A stretch of DNA of 64,000 nucleotides from B30-G6 sp964633115 (GTDB taxonomy: Bacteria > Desulfobacterota > Desulfobacteria > Desulfobacterales > B30-G6): the NCBI GenBank assembly GCA_964633115.1, contig CAZWEO010000008.1:14935-78934 (forward strand), in the 5' to 3' direction. Made by a program: the position numbers and the translations under genes. The notes under the pieces were generated by a model. The model ran no database searches. It had not been told where the DNA came from and worked only from the letters and a program-made list of their open reading frames with translations. This document shows positions 18,032 through 27,858 of the stretch, piece after piece. Within the stretch, counting starts at the first letter, position 1, and every line of letters begins with the position of its first letter.

Positions 18032-19246
18032 ATGTCATACAACTTTGATAGTAAAATCGACCGTGCAAATACAGGTTCCGTCAAGTGGGAGTTTGCCCCT
18101 GATTGGAATGATTCCGATGAAAAAAACCAAATCAATGCCTGTGATGATCAAAACGACGTTTTACCCATGTGGGTGGCCGACATGGATTTTGCTTGTCCTG
18201 AGCCGGTTATGCGTGCATTGAAACAGCGTGTCGACCACGGTATTTTCGGATACACCCGGCCTAAAAAAGGCGATCGGGCTACTGTCGTAAACTGGATGAA
18301 TAAACGACACGGATGGCGGATACAAGCGAATTGGATTATTTCCACCCCGGGTGTTGTTCCGGCACTCCATATGCTCGTGCGCGCCTTTACCCGTCCAGGC
18401 GATAAAGTTCTGGTTCAACGGCCAGTCTATTATCCTTTTTTCAGCGCCATAAAAAACAATGATTGTCACATCGTTTCCAACTCCTTGGTACTGGCCGACA
18501 ATCGCTACCACATGGACTTTGGGGATCTGGAAGAAAAGACAGCTGATCCAAAGGTAAAACTGGCCATCTTTTGCAGCCCCCATAATCCAGTGGGACGGGT
18601 CTGGAAATCTGAAGAACTGCGCCGATTTGGTCAAATTTGCATGCAAAACAATGTATTGATCATATCTGATGAAATTCATGCTGATTTGATATTCCCCGGT
18701 CAGCAATTCGTCCCTTTTAGCATGGCCGACCCGAACTTTTCCCAAAACAGTATCATCTGTACAGCACCCAGCAAGACGTTTAACCTAGCCGGTCTGCAGA
18801 CCTCCAATATCATCATTGCAAATGAAAAAATTCGCGATAAATTTAAGCAGATTATCCAGTCGAATGGTCTGCTTGGCGTCAATCCTTTCGGTATGACCGC
18901 CTGCCGCGCAGCCTATGAAAATGGGGAACCCTGGCTTGATGCGCTGCTGCCATACCTGCATGAAAACCTACGGAGCATGACCAGCTATTTTTCTGATGAC
19001 ATCCCGGAGATAAAAATAATTCAGCCCGAAGGTACTTACTTGATTTGGATTGATTGCCGATCTTTGGGTTTAAATAACCACAAACTGAATGACCTATTTC
19101 TAAATCAAGCCGGCATCTGCTTTGATCCAGGCAGCCTTTTCGGTCCCGAAGGAGATGGTTTCCAGCGTATCAATATTGCCTGCCCGCGATCGCTCCTCAT
19201 GCAAGCACTTGGACGAATTGCTGAAGCCGTAAAAAATATTAAATAA
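18032..19246 (+). CDS. MalY/PatB-family PLP-dependent C-S lyase or aminotransferase
   Basis: A 404-residue fold-type I PLP enzyme. VLPMWVADMDFACPEPVM and HGIFGYTRP are the MalY/PatB signature start. FCSPHNPVGRVW binds PLP, SDEIHADLIF contains the PLP-pyridine Asp, and APSKTFNLAGLQTSN carries the Schiff-base lysine (SKTFN). Family members cleave cystathionine or cysteine-S-conjugates, and some act as aminotransferases. The cytoplasmic enzyme stands alone here. A short ATAATAAGGA ribosome site precedes ATG 18032. Confidence 0.88.
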   Translation: MSYNFDSKIDRANTGSVKWEFAPDWNDSDEKNQINACDDQNDVLPMWVADMDFACPEPVMRALKQRVDHGIFGYTRPKKGDRATVVNWMNKRHGWRIQANWIISTPGVVPALHMLVRAFTRPGDKVLVQRPVYYPFFSAIKNNDCHIVSNSLVLADNRYHMDFGDLEEKTADPKVKLAIFCSPHNPVGRVWKSEELRRFGQICMQNNVLIISDEIHADLIFPGQQFVPFSMADPNFSQNSIICTAPSKTFNLAGLQTSNIIIANEKIRDKFKQIIQSNGLLGVNPFGMTACRAAYENGEPWLDALLPYLHENLRSMTSYFSDDIPEIKIIQPEGTYLIWIDCRSLGLNNHKLNDLFLNQAGICFDPGSLFGPEGDGFQRINIACPRSLLMQALGRIAEAVKNIK

Positions 19247-19453
19247 TTTATAGACTGTACTTCAGAAAAACTATCCAGTCGCTCACTCGGCATTATATTG
19301 TTGCCGTTGGCATTCGTGATTGCTTTTATCGGATCGCTTGTGCTACCAATCATCGGCCTTTTTTTTGCGGTACCTTTGCTACTGATGAGTGCCGTGTTAT
19401 TATTTGCGCCCGAAAGTAAGGCATGCAAGTTGATTCGCGGCAATAGCGGCTAA
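19247..19453 (+). pseudogene. Membrane-protein-like open frame directly after the PatB stop, no standard start
   Basis: In frame with the TAA of the PatB-like gene, the next 68 codons are open. They read SEKLSSRSLGIILLPLAFVI, a second hydrophobic stretch, and LFAPESKACKLIRG before TAA at 19451. The hydrophobic-then-charged pattern is protein-like (two membrane helices). However, there is no ATG and no ribosome site; only TTG or ATT codons are available. It may be the remnant of a small membrane protein, or a real one with a rare start. The rest of the 412-bp gap up to typA holds only the terminator at 19538. Confidence 0.35.
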
Positions 19454-19537
19454 AGGCGTTTTTCCCAAGGATCTGCCGACAAAGATTAAGTCAGGCTATC
19501 AATGACATGTCTAAAGCGATCATGTGTAAATCAAAAA

Positions 19538-19579
19538 GTCCGACCGGAGTGCTGCTTACTTTCCGGTCGTACTTTTTTT
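19538..19579 (+). terminator. Rho-independent terminator
   Basis: GTCCGACCGGA and TTCCGGTCGTAC pair with one mismatch around a 12-nt loop, followed directly by TTTTTTT. It ends transcription of the PatB-like unit, about 80 bp before typA. Confidence 0.85.
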
Positions 19580-19658
19580 AGGTATGCCCGTCTACAACCA
19601 CCGGCCTTGTAAGTGGCCAATGAATGGAGTTTACAAAACGAAATCCACTTAAATCCCC

Positions 19659-21488
19659 ATGTCCTATCAACAAAATCACAGCCTTAGAAACATCGCTATC
19701 ATTGCCCATGTTGACCATGGCAAAACGACGCTGGTCGATGCCATGTTTCGCCAATCCGGCCTTTTTCGAGCCAACCAGATCCTGGATGATCGACTCATGG
19801 ATACCATGGATCTGGAACGTGAACGCGGCATTACCATCGCTGCCAAAAATTGTTCCGTCATACGCGACGGTATACGCATCAATATTATCGATACGCCCGG
19901 TCATGCGGATTTTGGCGGCGAGGTAGAACGCGCCATTTCCATGGCAGATGGTGCTATACTGCTAGTGGATGCCTCCGAAGGTCCCCTACCGCAGACACGG
20001 TTTGTACTTAAAAAAGCATTGGCTGCGGGCCTGAAGCTAGTTGTGGTTATCAATAAAATAGATCGCCAAGACGCGCGTGTCCATGAAGTACTGGACGAAA
20101 TATATGATCTGCTTATCGACCTGGACGCCACCGATGAACAAATTGACTTCCCACTGATCTATGCCATCGGCCGTGATGGTATTGCCAGCACCTTATCTGA
20201 TGGTGTTGGCCAAAACCTGGATCCTCTTTTTGATGCCATCATCCATGAAATTCCCGGACCAGCCTATGATCCGGAGGCGCCTTTCCAGCTGCGAGTCTCC
20301 GATCTCAGCTACTCCGATTATCTGGGCAGATTGGCGGTGGGTAAAATATTCAATGGTAGCGCCCGTGCGCGCGATAACTTAGTTTGCATCGACGAACAGG
20401 GTCGCAACAACCCACTCAAGGTCTCTAATCTTCAGATCTACGAAGGTATGTCACTCACCGATGTCAATACAGTTCAACCCGGCGATATCGTTGTTATCGC
20501 CGGGATTGAAAATGTGAAAATTGGCGATACCATCTGCCATAATGAACATCCTGTAGCCCTCCCCAGAATACGAGTTGATGAACCTACAGTTGCCATGAAA
20601 TTCTCCGTCAATACCTCACCATTTGGAGGTCAGGAGGGTAAATATGTTCAGTCTAGTCGCCTGCATGAACGTTTGAAGAAGGAAACCCTCCTCAATGTGG
20701 CCATTCAGGTTGATGAAACCGATGAACCCGACAGCTTCCTGGTCCAAGGCCGGGGTGAATTTCAATTGGCCATTTTAATCGAGACCATGCGACGCGAGGG
20801 GTATGAATTCTGTGTGGGGCAACCGGAAGTCATATACCGCTATCAAAATGGGTTAAAGCTCGAGCCTCTGGAAACACTATTTGTGGATTGCGACGAATCT
20901 TTCTTGGGCATCGTGGTGGAAAAACTGTCCTTACGCAAAGGCAAGATGATCAACCTGGTCAATAATGGTAGTGGACGGGTAAGAATTGAATTCTCGATAC
21001 CTTCCAGAGCCTTGATCGGCTATCGAGATGAATTTCTCACGGATACCCGTGGCACCGGTATTCTCAACTCAATTTTTGATGGGTATGGTGAATATAGAGG
21101 CGATTGCCCCAGTCGTTTCACCGGGTCCCTTGTGGCTGACCGTACCGGAACGGCCGTCCCCTATGCGTTATTCAATCTGGAACCGCGCGGTCGCCTCTTT
21201 ATTGAACCAGGTGACCCCACCTATGAAGGCATGATCATTGGCGAACATAATCGTATTCAAGACATCAACGTCAATCCGTGCAAGGAGAAGAAGCTCACCA
21301 ATATGCGCGCTGCTGGAAAGGATGACCATGTAATCCTATCCCCCATCAAACCGATAACGCTAGAATTTGCCATCAGTTTCATTCGCGCTGATGAGCTGGT
21401 TGAAGTTACCCCGCGTTCCCTACGGATGCGCAAAAGCGTACTTTCGGCTTCCCACCGCCATGCCCTGCGATCTTCCAAAAATCAATGA
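19659..21488 (+). CDS. typA: Translational GTPase TypA/BipA
   Basis: A 609-residue ribosome-associated GTPase. The G domain is at residues 1-200 with IIAHVDHGKTTL (G1), RGITIAAKN (G2), DTPGHADFGGEVERA (G3) and VVINKIDR (G4). EF-G-like domains follow, including GRGEFQLAILIETMRREGYE, and the BipA-specific C-terminal domain (LFNLEPRGRLFIEPGDPTYEGMIIG region). Length and order match the family (about 600-615). TypA acts in ribosome assembly and stress adaptation. It is a single gene, preceded by a terminator. The ATG is at 19659, and no strong ribosome site is visible within 15 bp. Confidence 0.96.
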   Translation: MSYQQNHSLRNIAIIAHVDHGKTTLVDAMFRQSGLFRANQILDDRLMDTMDLERERGITIAAKNCSVIRDGIRINIIDTPGHADFGGEVERAISMADGAILLVDASEGPLPQTRFVLKKALAAGLKLVVVINKIDRQDARVHEVLDEIYDLLIDLDATDEQIDFPLIYAIGRDGIASTLSDGVGQNLDPLFDAIIHEIPGPAYDPEAPFQLRVSDLSYSDYLGRLAVGKIFNGSARARDNLVCIDEQGRNNPLKVSNLQIYEGMSLTDVNTVQPGDIVVIAGIENVKIGDTICHNEHPVALPRIRVDEPTVAMKFSVNTSPFGGQEGKYVQSSRLHERLKKETLLNVAIQVDETDEPDSFLVQGRGEFQLAILIETMRREGYEFCVGQPEVIYRYQNGLKLEPLETLFVDCDESFLGIVVEKLSLRKGKMINLVNNGSGRVRIEFSIPSRALIGYRDEFLTDTRGTGILNSIFDGYGEYRGDCPSRFTGSLVADRTGTAVPYALFNLEPRGRLFIEPGDPTYEGMIIGEHNRIQDINVNPCKEKKLTNMRAAGKDDHVILSPIKPITLEFAISFIRADELVEVTPRSLRMRKSVLSASHRHALRSSKNQ

Positions 21489-21784
21489 TTATACCGGTTG
21501 TCATATGTTCGGATTAAGATTCGTTTAAATAGGTAAAGCAATTTTTACTTAACGGTCCAGATATATGTGAGATAATGACAACCGCTATGGTGTTGATTTC
21601 ATCAACAAAAAATATAGACGGCTGGGGAACATTATTCTGGTAAACGCTCTAATTTCTGATTATTTCTTTACAAAACCGGCGGTTTTAGATAGTGGTGCCT
21701 GACCATTGTAATCCTTGTGGTTTAATTCTAAATTATCATTTTTCTCAAACCAATCGGGAAATTTCCTGATAGAAGAGTCGTTAT

Positions 21785-24174
21785 ATGCTTTCAGAATCGT
21801 TTTCTACCATCATCGCCCAGGAACTCGCCATCGCCAACCAACAAGTAAATGCGGTTGCGGCGCTGTTAGTGGACGGAGCCACGATACCATTCATCGCCCG
21901 GTATCGAAAAGAAGCCACCGGAAGCCTTGACGAAGTTGCTGTCACGTCCATTAGAGATCGGCTGCAACAGCTGAATGACCTTCGGGACCGCCAGGAAGCG
22001 ATAATCAAATCGCTGGAAGCGCATGGCCATCTCACCGATGAGCTGCAGCAAAAGGTTCTTGAAGCTCCAACCATGGCGATTCTGGAGGATATCTACCTCC
22101 CCTACAGACCCAAACGACGTACACGCGCAACCATCGCCAAGGAAAAAGGCCTTGAGCCTTTGGCAGATTTAATTCGGGAACAAAATGGTATCGATCCTTT
22201 CAAAAAAGCCGCCGCCTTTGTTGATCCGGACAAACAAGTAGAAACCGTGGATGACGCCCTAGCCGGTGCCCGCGATATCATTGCCGAAATCGTCAATGAA
22301 AACGATGTAGCCCGCTCCCGACTACGAGATCTTTATCTAACCCGCGCAACCATTAGCAGCCGGGTAATTGCCGGCATGGAGTCCAGCGGTGCCAAGTTCA
22401 AGGATTATTTCGAATGGCAGGAACCCATCACCAAGGTACCGTCCCACCGACTTTTGGCCATGCGGCGCGGGGAAAAGGAAAACGTTCTCATATTGGAAAT
22501 TTCTCCGTCTGAATCTGAGGCCCTGACCATATTGGAAAAACTGTTTCTCAAAGCAGAAGGTTTGGATGCAAACCAGGTTAAACTGGCCGTCACAGACAGC
22601 TACAAACGCTTGCTATCCAATTCCATGGAAACCGAAGCGCGCGTGCACAGTAAAAACAAAGCCGACCGAGATGCCATCGCTGTTTTCGCTGAAAATCTGC
22701 GTCAATTGTTGTTGGCTCCGCCTCTGGGGGCCAAACGCGTCCTAGGAATCGATCCAGGTTTCAAAACCGGATGCAAACTTGTCTGTTTGGATCCCCAAGG
22801 CACGCTACTGCATCATGACACCATTTTCCCTCACATGTCAGCCAAGCAAGCTGGTTTGGAGGCCAACAAAATTCAATCCGTATGTAAACAGTATCAGATC
22901 GAAGCCGTTGCTGTGGGAAACGGTACTGCCGGCCGAGAAACTGAGGCTTTTCTTAAAGCGGCTCTGGCCGAAGAAAATATTCAAATCGTGATGGTAAATG
23001 AGAGTGGTGCCTCTGTTTATTCGGCTTCCAAAGTGGCTCGGGAAGAATTTCCGGATTTGGACCTGACTGTGCGTGGGGCCATCTCCATTGGTCGCCGCCT
23101 AATGGATCCCTTGGCCGAGTTGGTCAAAATCGATCCTAAATCAATCGGCGTCGGACAATATCAACATGACGTTGATCAGGGTGCCCTCAAGCAAACATTA
23201 GACGATGTTGTCATGAGCTGTGTTAACAGTGTCGGGGTCGACCTGAACCGTGCCAGTGCTCAATTATTAACATATGTATCCGGCCTGAATGCCGGGATCG
23301 CCAAGAATATCGTTGTCCATCGCGATGCCAAAGGCCCTTTTACGAACAGGCAAGAACTACTCAAAGTTACGCGCCTGGGTCCCAAGGCATTTGAACAATC
23401 GGCCGGCTTTTTGCGAATCATGGACGGCGAAAATCCCTTGGATGCTAGTGCCGTACACCCGGAAAGTTATGCTATAGTGGCTGCCATGGCCAACGATCTT
23501 ATAACTTCGGTCTCGGCCTTGATGAAACAAAGCGATTGGCACAAACAGATCGACCTCAAGCACTATGTCACCGAAAAAGTCGGTATGCCTACTTTGACGG
23601 ATATCCTCGAAGAGCTGGCCAAACCTGGGCGAGATCCCAGAGAGACCTTTGAAGCGTTTTCATTTACAGATGGCGTCGATAAAATAGGTGATCTGAGAGC
23701 GGGCATGCAGCTTCCCGGTATCGTTACCAACATCACGGCGTTCGGCGCTTTTGTGGACATCGGTGTGCATCAGGACGGATTGGTTCACATCAGCCAGATG
23801 GCCAATCGTTTTGTCAAAAACCCGGCCGATATCGTCAAAGTGCAGCAGCAGGTAAATGTAACCGTCCTGGATATCGATCTGGATCGCAAGCGCATTTCTC
23901 TCTCCATGAAATCGGCACCCGAAACCAAAAAGAAAGAAAAGGCCAAAGNNNNNNNNNNNNNNNNNNNNNNNNNNNNNNNNNNNNNNNNNNNNNNNNNNNN
24001 NNNNNNNNNNNNNNNNNNNNNNNNNNNNNNNNNNNNNNNNNNNNNNNNAAAGAAAAGGCCAAAGCAAAGGCCAAACAAACCCCTAAAAAATCCCCCAAAC
24101 AGAAACGACCATCTAAAAAGCCGCAAGTACACGGCTCATTGGCCGAAGCACTTATTAAAAGTGGCCTAAAATAG
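21785..24174 (+). CDS. tex: Tex-family S1 RNA-binding transcription accessory protein, interrupted by scaffold gap
   Basis: The Tex N-terminal helical region is followed by the YqgF/RNase H-like domain with VLGIDPGFKTGCK (about residue 322) and by GNGTAGRETE. HhH motifs lie in DDVVMSCVNSVGVDLNRAS and YVSGLNAGIAKNIV. The C-terminal S1 domain is GMQLPGIVTNITAFGAFVDIGVHQDGLVHISQMA (read as two parts). The lysine-rich tail is broken by 100 N. The naive frame after the gap ends at 24169. A different frame, KEKAKAKAKQTPKK to SLAEALIKSGLK with TAG at 24172-24174, is the natural C-terminus and fits if the gap is not really 100 bp. Tex binds nucleic acids and affects transcription. The ribosome site AGAAGAG before ATG 21785 is modest. 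Confidence 0.93.
23949..24048. other. Assembly gap (100 N), probably a false gap between overlapping contigs
   Basis: Exactly 100 N. The 16 bases left of the gap and the 16 bases right of it are identical (AAAGAAAAGGCCAAAG). Merging them on that overlap keeps the Tex frame open through to SLAEALIKSGLK, so the real sequence may contain no missing DNA. Confidence 0.9.
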
Positions 24175-24193
24175 AGCTTATTTATCGGCAAAC

Positions 24194-24271
24194 ATAGGGG
24201 ACGCTGTTAACTTTTAAACTTATTTATTGCTCTTAAGCCAAATAAGTTTAAAAGTTAACAGCGTCCCCTAT
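24194..24271. repeat. Perfect 32-bp inverted repeat (REP/RAYT-like), also a bidirectional terminator
   Basis: Arms 24194-24225 and 24240-24271 are perfect complements around a 14-nt loop. They start with ATAGGGGACGCTGTTAAC and end with GTTAACAGCGTCCCCTAT. The repeat lies between the convergent tex and menA genes. The GGGGACGCTGTTAAC core matches the REP-like palindromes I associate with RAYT (Y1) transposases in deltaproteobacterial genomes. No transposase gene is nearby. Confidence 0.8.
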
Positions 24272-24284
24272 TTGCACTGGTTAG

Positions 24285-25181
24285 CTATCCCAAAACGATA
24301 CCGATTGAAAGCAGCACATTATAGAGCAGCGAAAAGGCGGCTGTTTTAGCCAGAACGGCATTTAAAGCAGGAGAAATCGGACTATTCCAGACCAAGCGGA
24401 TCAGCGCCCAGCACCAAGGGAAACACAACCAGGTCAATAAGATCCAAACAGAGGTCCACCCGATATTCCAGCAGATGAATGGTATGACAAAAGCGGACAA
24501 GAGTAGCAAGGTGTATTCCAGTTTTGACCCTTTCTCACCCAACAATACGGCCAATGTATGTTTGCCTGCCTTGTGATCCGTGTGAACATCTCTCAAATTG
24601 TTTACCACAATGATGGCCGTAATGGGCAAGCCTACCATGACAGCCATAGCAAAGACACGCCATGGCAGCTGCAAGGTTTGGACATAATAGGTGCCACACA
24701 CCGCCACCAAACCAAAAAAAATGAAAACAAATAGGTCTCCGAATCCATGGGAGGCCAGCGGATAGGGACCGCCGCTGTATCCCAAGGCGGCCAAAATGCA
24801 TGCCGCACCAATGACAAGCACAGGCCAACCGCCGCGACTAACCAGATACAAACCAAGCACCATAGCTAAAGCCAAAGCACTCCACATGGCCGATTTAACC
24901 TTAGCGGACGAAATCAAACCGCTTTGGGTAACGCGTGTGGGGCCCAGGCGCTCTTGGGTGTCAATCCCCTTGATACTATCAAAGTAATCATTGGCCAGGT
25001 TGACACCAATTTGAAGCAGGAAGGCGATGCCCAAGGCACATAAGGCTGGTAGGATTGCTAAACCCTGATCGCTGAAGGCCAGGGCTGTGCCTACCAATAC
25101 GGGTCCTGCTGCAGCCGGAAGTGTTTTGGGTCGGACGGCCAGTATCCAAGTATGGAGATCAGCCATGGCTGTCGCTCTCAT
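24285..25181 (-). CDS. menA: 1,4-dihydroxy-2-naphthoate polyprenyltransferase-type UbiA enzyme (MenA)
   Basis: A 298-residue membrane prenyltransferase with about eight hydrophobic helices. ILAVRPKTLPAAAGPVLVG is the MenA start. GVNLANDYFDSIKGIDT is the first Asp-rich prenyl-diphosphate/Mg site (NDxxD-like), and NNLRDVHTDHKAGKHTLAV is the second. It attaches the polyprenyl chain in menaquinone synthesis at the inner membrane. The start at 25181 overlaps the permease stop (ATGA), indicating translational coupling; ATG 25166 (MADLHTW) is an alternative. Whether the substrate is DHNA or a futalosine-pathway intermediate cannot be told from sequence. Confidence 0.88.
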   Translation of the reverse strand: MRATAMADLHTWILAVRPKTLPAAAGPVLVGTALAFSDQGLAILPALCALGIAFLLQIGVNLANDYFDSIKGIDTQERLGPTRVTQSGLISSAKVKSAMWSALALAMVLGLYLVSRGGWPVLVIGAACILAALGYSGGPYPLASHGFGDLFVFIFFGLVAVCGTYYVQTLQLPWRVFAMAVMVGLPITAIIVVNNLRDVHTDHKAGKHTLAVLLGEKGSKLEYTLLLLSAFVIPFICWNIGWTSVWILLTWLCFPWCWALIRLVWNSPISPALNAVLAKTAAFSLLYNVLLSIGIVLG

Positions 25182-25927
25182 CCTTTCTGATATTTACACA
25201 GGCGTGATTCAAGACTCGATATACAAAAATAGAGCAGGAGCCCCAGCAGGCTCATGGCCAATATACCAGCATACATTTGCGGGTATTGTAACACCTGATA
25301 GGTTTCGATCACGATATAATACCCAAGGCCATACGATGTTAACGACTGCTCGGCTATGAACAACACGGCGACAGCTGTCCCCACGCTGAGACGTAGCGCT
25401 GTCACAACGGCCGGTAGAGATGCCGGTAGATAAACATACCGAAATAATGCCCGTCGACCGGCCCCCAAAGATCTAACCGATAGGATTAACTCCGGATGCA
25501 GGTTTGCAGCTTCATCCCGGACTACAACTAAAATTTGAAAAAAAATGATTAGGGCAATCAAGAAAATCTTGGATATATCGGTTATACCCATGAAGATATA
25601 GATTACGGGCAACAAAACGATCTTTGGAATCGGGTAAGTAATGGCGATCAAAGGCGCCATAACACGGTCGAGCTTAGGCATCTGTCCCAGAATCAGACCA
25701 ATGGGTACGGCCGCTATAACCGCAATTAAAATGGCGGCCACCACACGCGCTGTACTAGCCAGAAAATGCATCCCCAATTCGCGAAAAATGGATTGTATAA
25801 ATATAGGTACCACAACCGTAGGTGCCGGCAAAATCGGCTGCCTAACTACCCAAGCTAAGACCTGCCAGATAACCGTAAACATGATGATCCCCAAAAGGGC
25901 TGACCTTAGGTTTATCTGTGGCCTCAT
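25178..25927 (-). CDS. ABC transporter permease (SsuC/TauC/ThiX type)
   Basis: A 249-residue inner-membrane protein with about six helices. The EAA-type loop is KIFLIALIIFFQILVVVRDEAANLHPELI, followed by SVRSLGAGRRALFRYVYLPASLPAV. This fits the BPD_transp_1 family of nitrate/sulfonate/taurine/thiamine-precursor importers. It overlaps the ATPase gene upstream by 4 bp and menA downstream by 4 bp, so all form one tightly coupled operon. Confidence 0.9.
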   Translation of the reverse strand: MRPQINLRSALLGIIMFTVIWQVLAWVVRQPILPAPTVVVPIFIQSIFRELGMHFLASTARVVAAILIAVIAAVPIGLILGQMPKLDRVMAPLIAITYPIPKIVLLPVIYIFMGITDISKIFLIALIIFFQILVVVRDEAANLHPELILSVRSLGAGRRALFRYVYLPASLPAVVTALRLSVGTAVAVLFIAEQSLTSYGLGYYIVIETYQVLQYPQMYAGILAMSLLGLLLYFCISSLESRLCKYQKG

Positions 25928-26709
25928 ATCAAATCTCCGAGGATGTTATGCAGGTAGTCACATTGATCCCTGAACTGACGCTGATAACGGTATTCAGGAT
26001 TGCAAGCATCACTATTCTCGATGATGCGCGCGTGCCGGTTGCCGCCCAGGTTTAATGCCAGAATTTGTTTGCCCATGGTAACCGCCACTTCTATGTCATG
26101 GGTCACAATGATGGTGGTTAGATTACCATCCTCACCCAAATTGAGAATCAGCTCTTGAAGATCCTGTCGCGTGGGCGCATCCAGGGCAGAAAACGGCTCA
26201 TCCAACATGAGTAGATCCGGTTGCATGCCCAAGGTCCGGGCAATGGCTGTCCGCTGGCGCTGTCCGCGGGATAGCTGGGACGGATATTGGGACTGCAGGT
26301 GCTGTATGCTTAGTTTTTCCAGCCAATAGTGAATCCGTTGATCTGCCTCATGCATTGTCAGTTTTTCGTCAATGGGTGCATGGCGTCCGTCCGAGCCGTA
26401 AAAACCGCGTACGGTCAGCCCCAAGCGGGCATTTTGATAAACCGTGGCCCATGGCAGCAGGCCGTGATCCTGGAGTACCAGCCCGCTGCGCGGTCGCGGT
26501 GCTGTAACAGGCTTATTCTCAATGCGGATATGGCCTTTTTGGGGCATGTACAAACCGGCCAGGAGATACAAGAGACTGGTTTTCCCACAACCGGATGGAC
26601 CGATCACAGCCCAGGTATGCCCCTTGGCGATATGCCAGGAAAATTCGTCAAATATGGGTGGCCCGTTCGCGTAGGCAAAGCGTATATTCTGTATATCGAT
26701 CATTCCCAT
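25924..26709 (-). CDS. ABC transporter ATP-binding protein (SsuB/TauB type)
   Basis: A 261-residue ATPase. Walker A is IGPSGCGKTSLLYLLAG, the Q-loop is GLVLQDHGLLPW, the signature is LSRGQRQRTAIARTL, Walker B is DLLMLDEPFSALD and the H-loop is IIVTHDIE. The length and SRGQRQR signature are typical of nitrate/sulfonate/taurine importers. It lies 20 bp after the binding-protein gene and overlaps the permease gene by 4 bp. Confidence 0.93.
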   Translation of the reverse strand: MGMIDIQNIRFAYANGPPIFDEFSWHIAKGHTWAVIGPSGCGKTSLLYLLAGLYMPQKGHIRIENKPVTAPRPRSGLVLQDHGLLPWATVYQNARLGLTVRGFYGSDGRHAPIDEKLTMHEADQRIHYWLEKLSIQHLQSQYPSQLSRGQRQRTAIARTLGMQPDLLMLDEPFSALDAPTRQDLQELILNLGEDGNLTTIIVTHDIEVAVTMGKQILALNLGGNRHARIIENSDACNPEYRYQRQFRDQCDYLHNILGDLI

Positions 26710-26729
26710 ACCTTGATTTGCTGGAGGAA

Positions 26730-27704
26730 TCAGGGCAAAAAATCCCGAGAAACCGAAGCCTCATATGCTAAAGGTGCTTTGATCAGGTTTCGCGTGGTCA
26801 TCCAGTTCATCACATCCGACCATTGGGCTTTATCGGGTACTTCGCTGCGTGGATATTGGGGAATACTGAATGTCGTTTGAACATTTTTGGGTACCCGTAT
26901 CTTTTTCAACAAAAGGCTCCGGTACGATTCTGGATCGGCATTGATATCTGCGGCAGCGCGATCCCAGGCGCGCAAAAATGCCCGAACTGCAGCAGGACGC
27001 TGGTCCAGCGTCTGAATCCCAAAGGTCAAAACACTCACACTGTAACGGGTATGCATGCTGTCATCCAAAATCAGTCCGGCTCCGGCCAACATGGCACTTT
27101 TTGCCAATGGATCCGGTAGCGTGGCGGCCTGAATGCGGCCCTGCATGAGTAATTGATAACGCTCTGGAATTACGGGGATGGATTTCATCTTGACATCATG
27201 TGCGCGAAGATTTTCCATTGCCAACAGCCGATCGGTTACGTACTCGATGATAGTGTTTCTGGAAATTCCGATGGACTTGCCCCTTAGTTTGTCCACAGAA
27301 TCTATATCGCTACCGGGTGCCGCCAGGATGCGGAATAATGGAAAGTCCGGGTATGCCTTTCTGGCCGCCGCGATGATCCTTACCTGGATCTTGTGGCGGT
27401 TAAAATTGGCGGCGCTGATCATTTCATTGAGCATCCCGTCAATTTCGCCGGCCTGCATGAGCTGATCGCGCTCCAAACCGCTGCCTACCGGGATTGCTTT
27501 AACCGCAACCTGATTCTCATGGAAATAGCCATTTTTTTCAGCCACATAAAACGGTAATGCATCCAGGATCGGCAGTAGGGCAATTTTTAGGGGCCGGCTT
27601 TCAGCCGCCTGGCTGTCGGTCACCGGCATCAGGTTGAATATCCCTAGGCTCAGAAACAGGGACACAACGAACAAATGACATAACAAACGCTTAAAGATTT
27701 TCAA
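26730..27704 (-). CDS. ABC transporter substrate-binding protein (NMT1/THI5-like or SsuA-like)
   Basis: About 324 residues with an N-terminal signal segment (hydrophobic, ending near SQAAESRPLK). LKIALLPILDALPFYVAEKNGYF opens the mature domain, with GEIDGMLNE and LRGKSIGISRNT later. This fits the periplasmic binding proteins of nitrate, sulfonate and thiamine-precursor importers. I start it at TTG 27704, since GGAGGGAGG lies 7-10 bp upstream; the longer frame begins with TTG at 27719 inside that site. Ligand unknown. The operon with menA suggests a link to quinone or ring-compound metabolism, an inference only. Confidence 0.85.
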   Translation of the reverse strand: MKIFKRLLCHLFVVSLFLSLGIFNLMPVTDSQAAESRPLKIALLPILDALPFYVAEKNGYFHENQVAVKAIPVGSGLERDQLMQAGEIDGMLNEMISAANFNRHKIQVRIIAAARKAYPDFPLFRILAAPGSDIDSVDKLRGKSIGISRNTIIEYVTDRLLAMENLRAHDVKMKSIPVIPERYQLLMQGRIQAATLPDPLAKSAMLAGAGLILDDSMHTRYSVSVLTFGIQTLDQRPAAVRAFLRAWDRAAADINADPESYRSLLLKKIRVPKNVQTTFSIPQYPRSEVPDKAQWSDVMNWMTTRNLIKAPLAYEASVSRDFLP

Positions 27705-27858
27705 GATACCTCCCTCCAATACACCATTTATCCCAGGAAAAGGTTTGACTGGTTTAAAATATACCCCGCTGGAGGGTCATAACAAATATTTGGGGGCGGA
27801 GCAAAGATTTCTATATAAACCGGGACAGGTGGAAGCATGAAAAGTTGAACCGTTTAAT

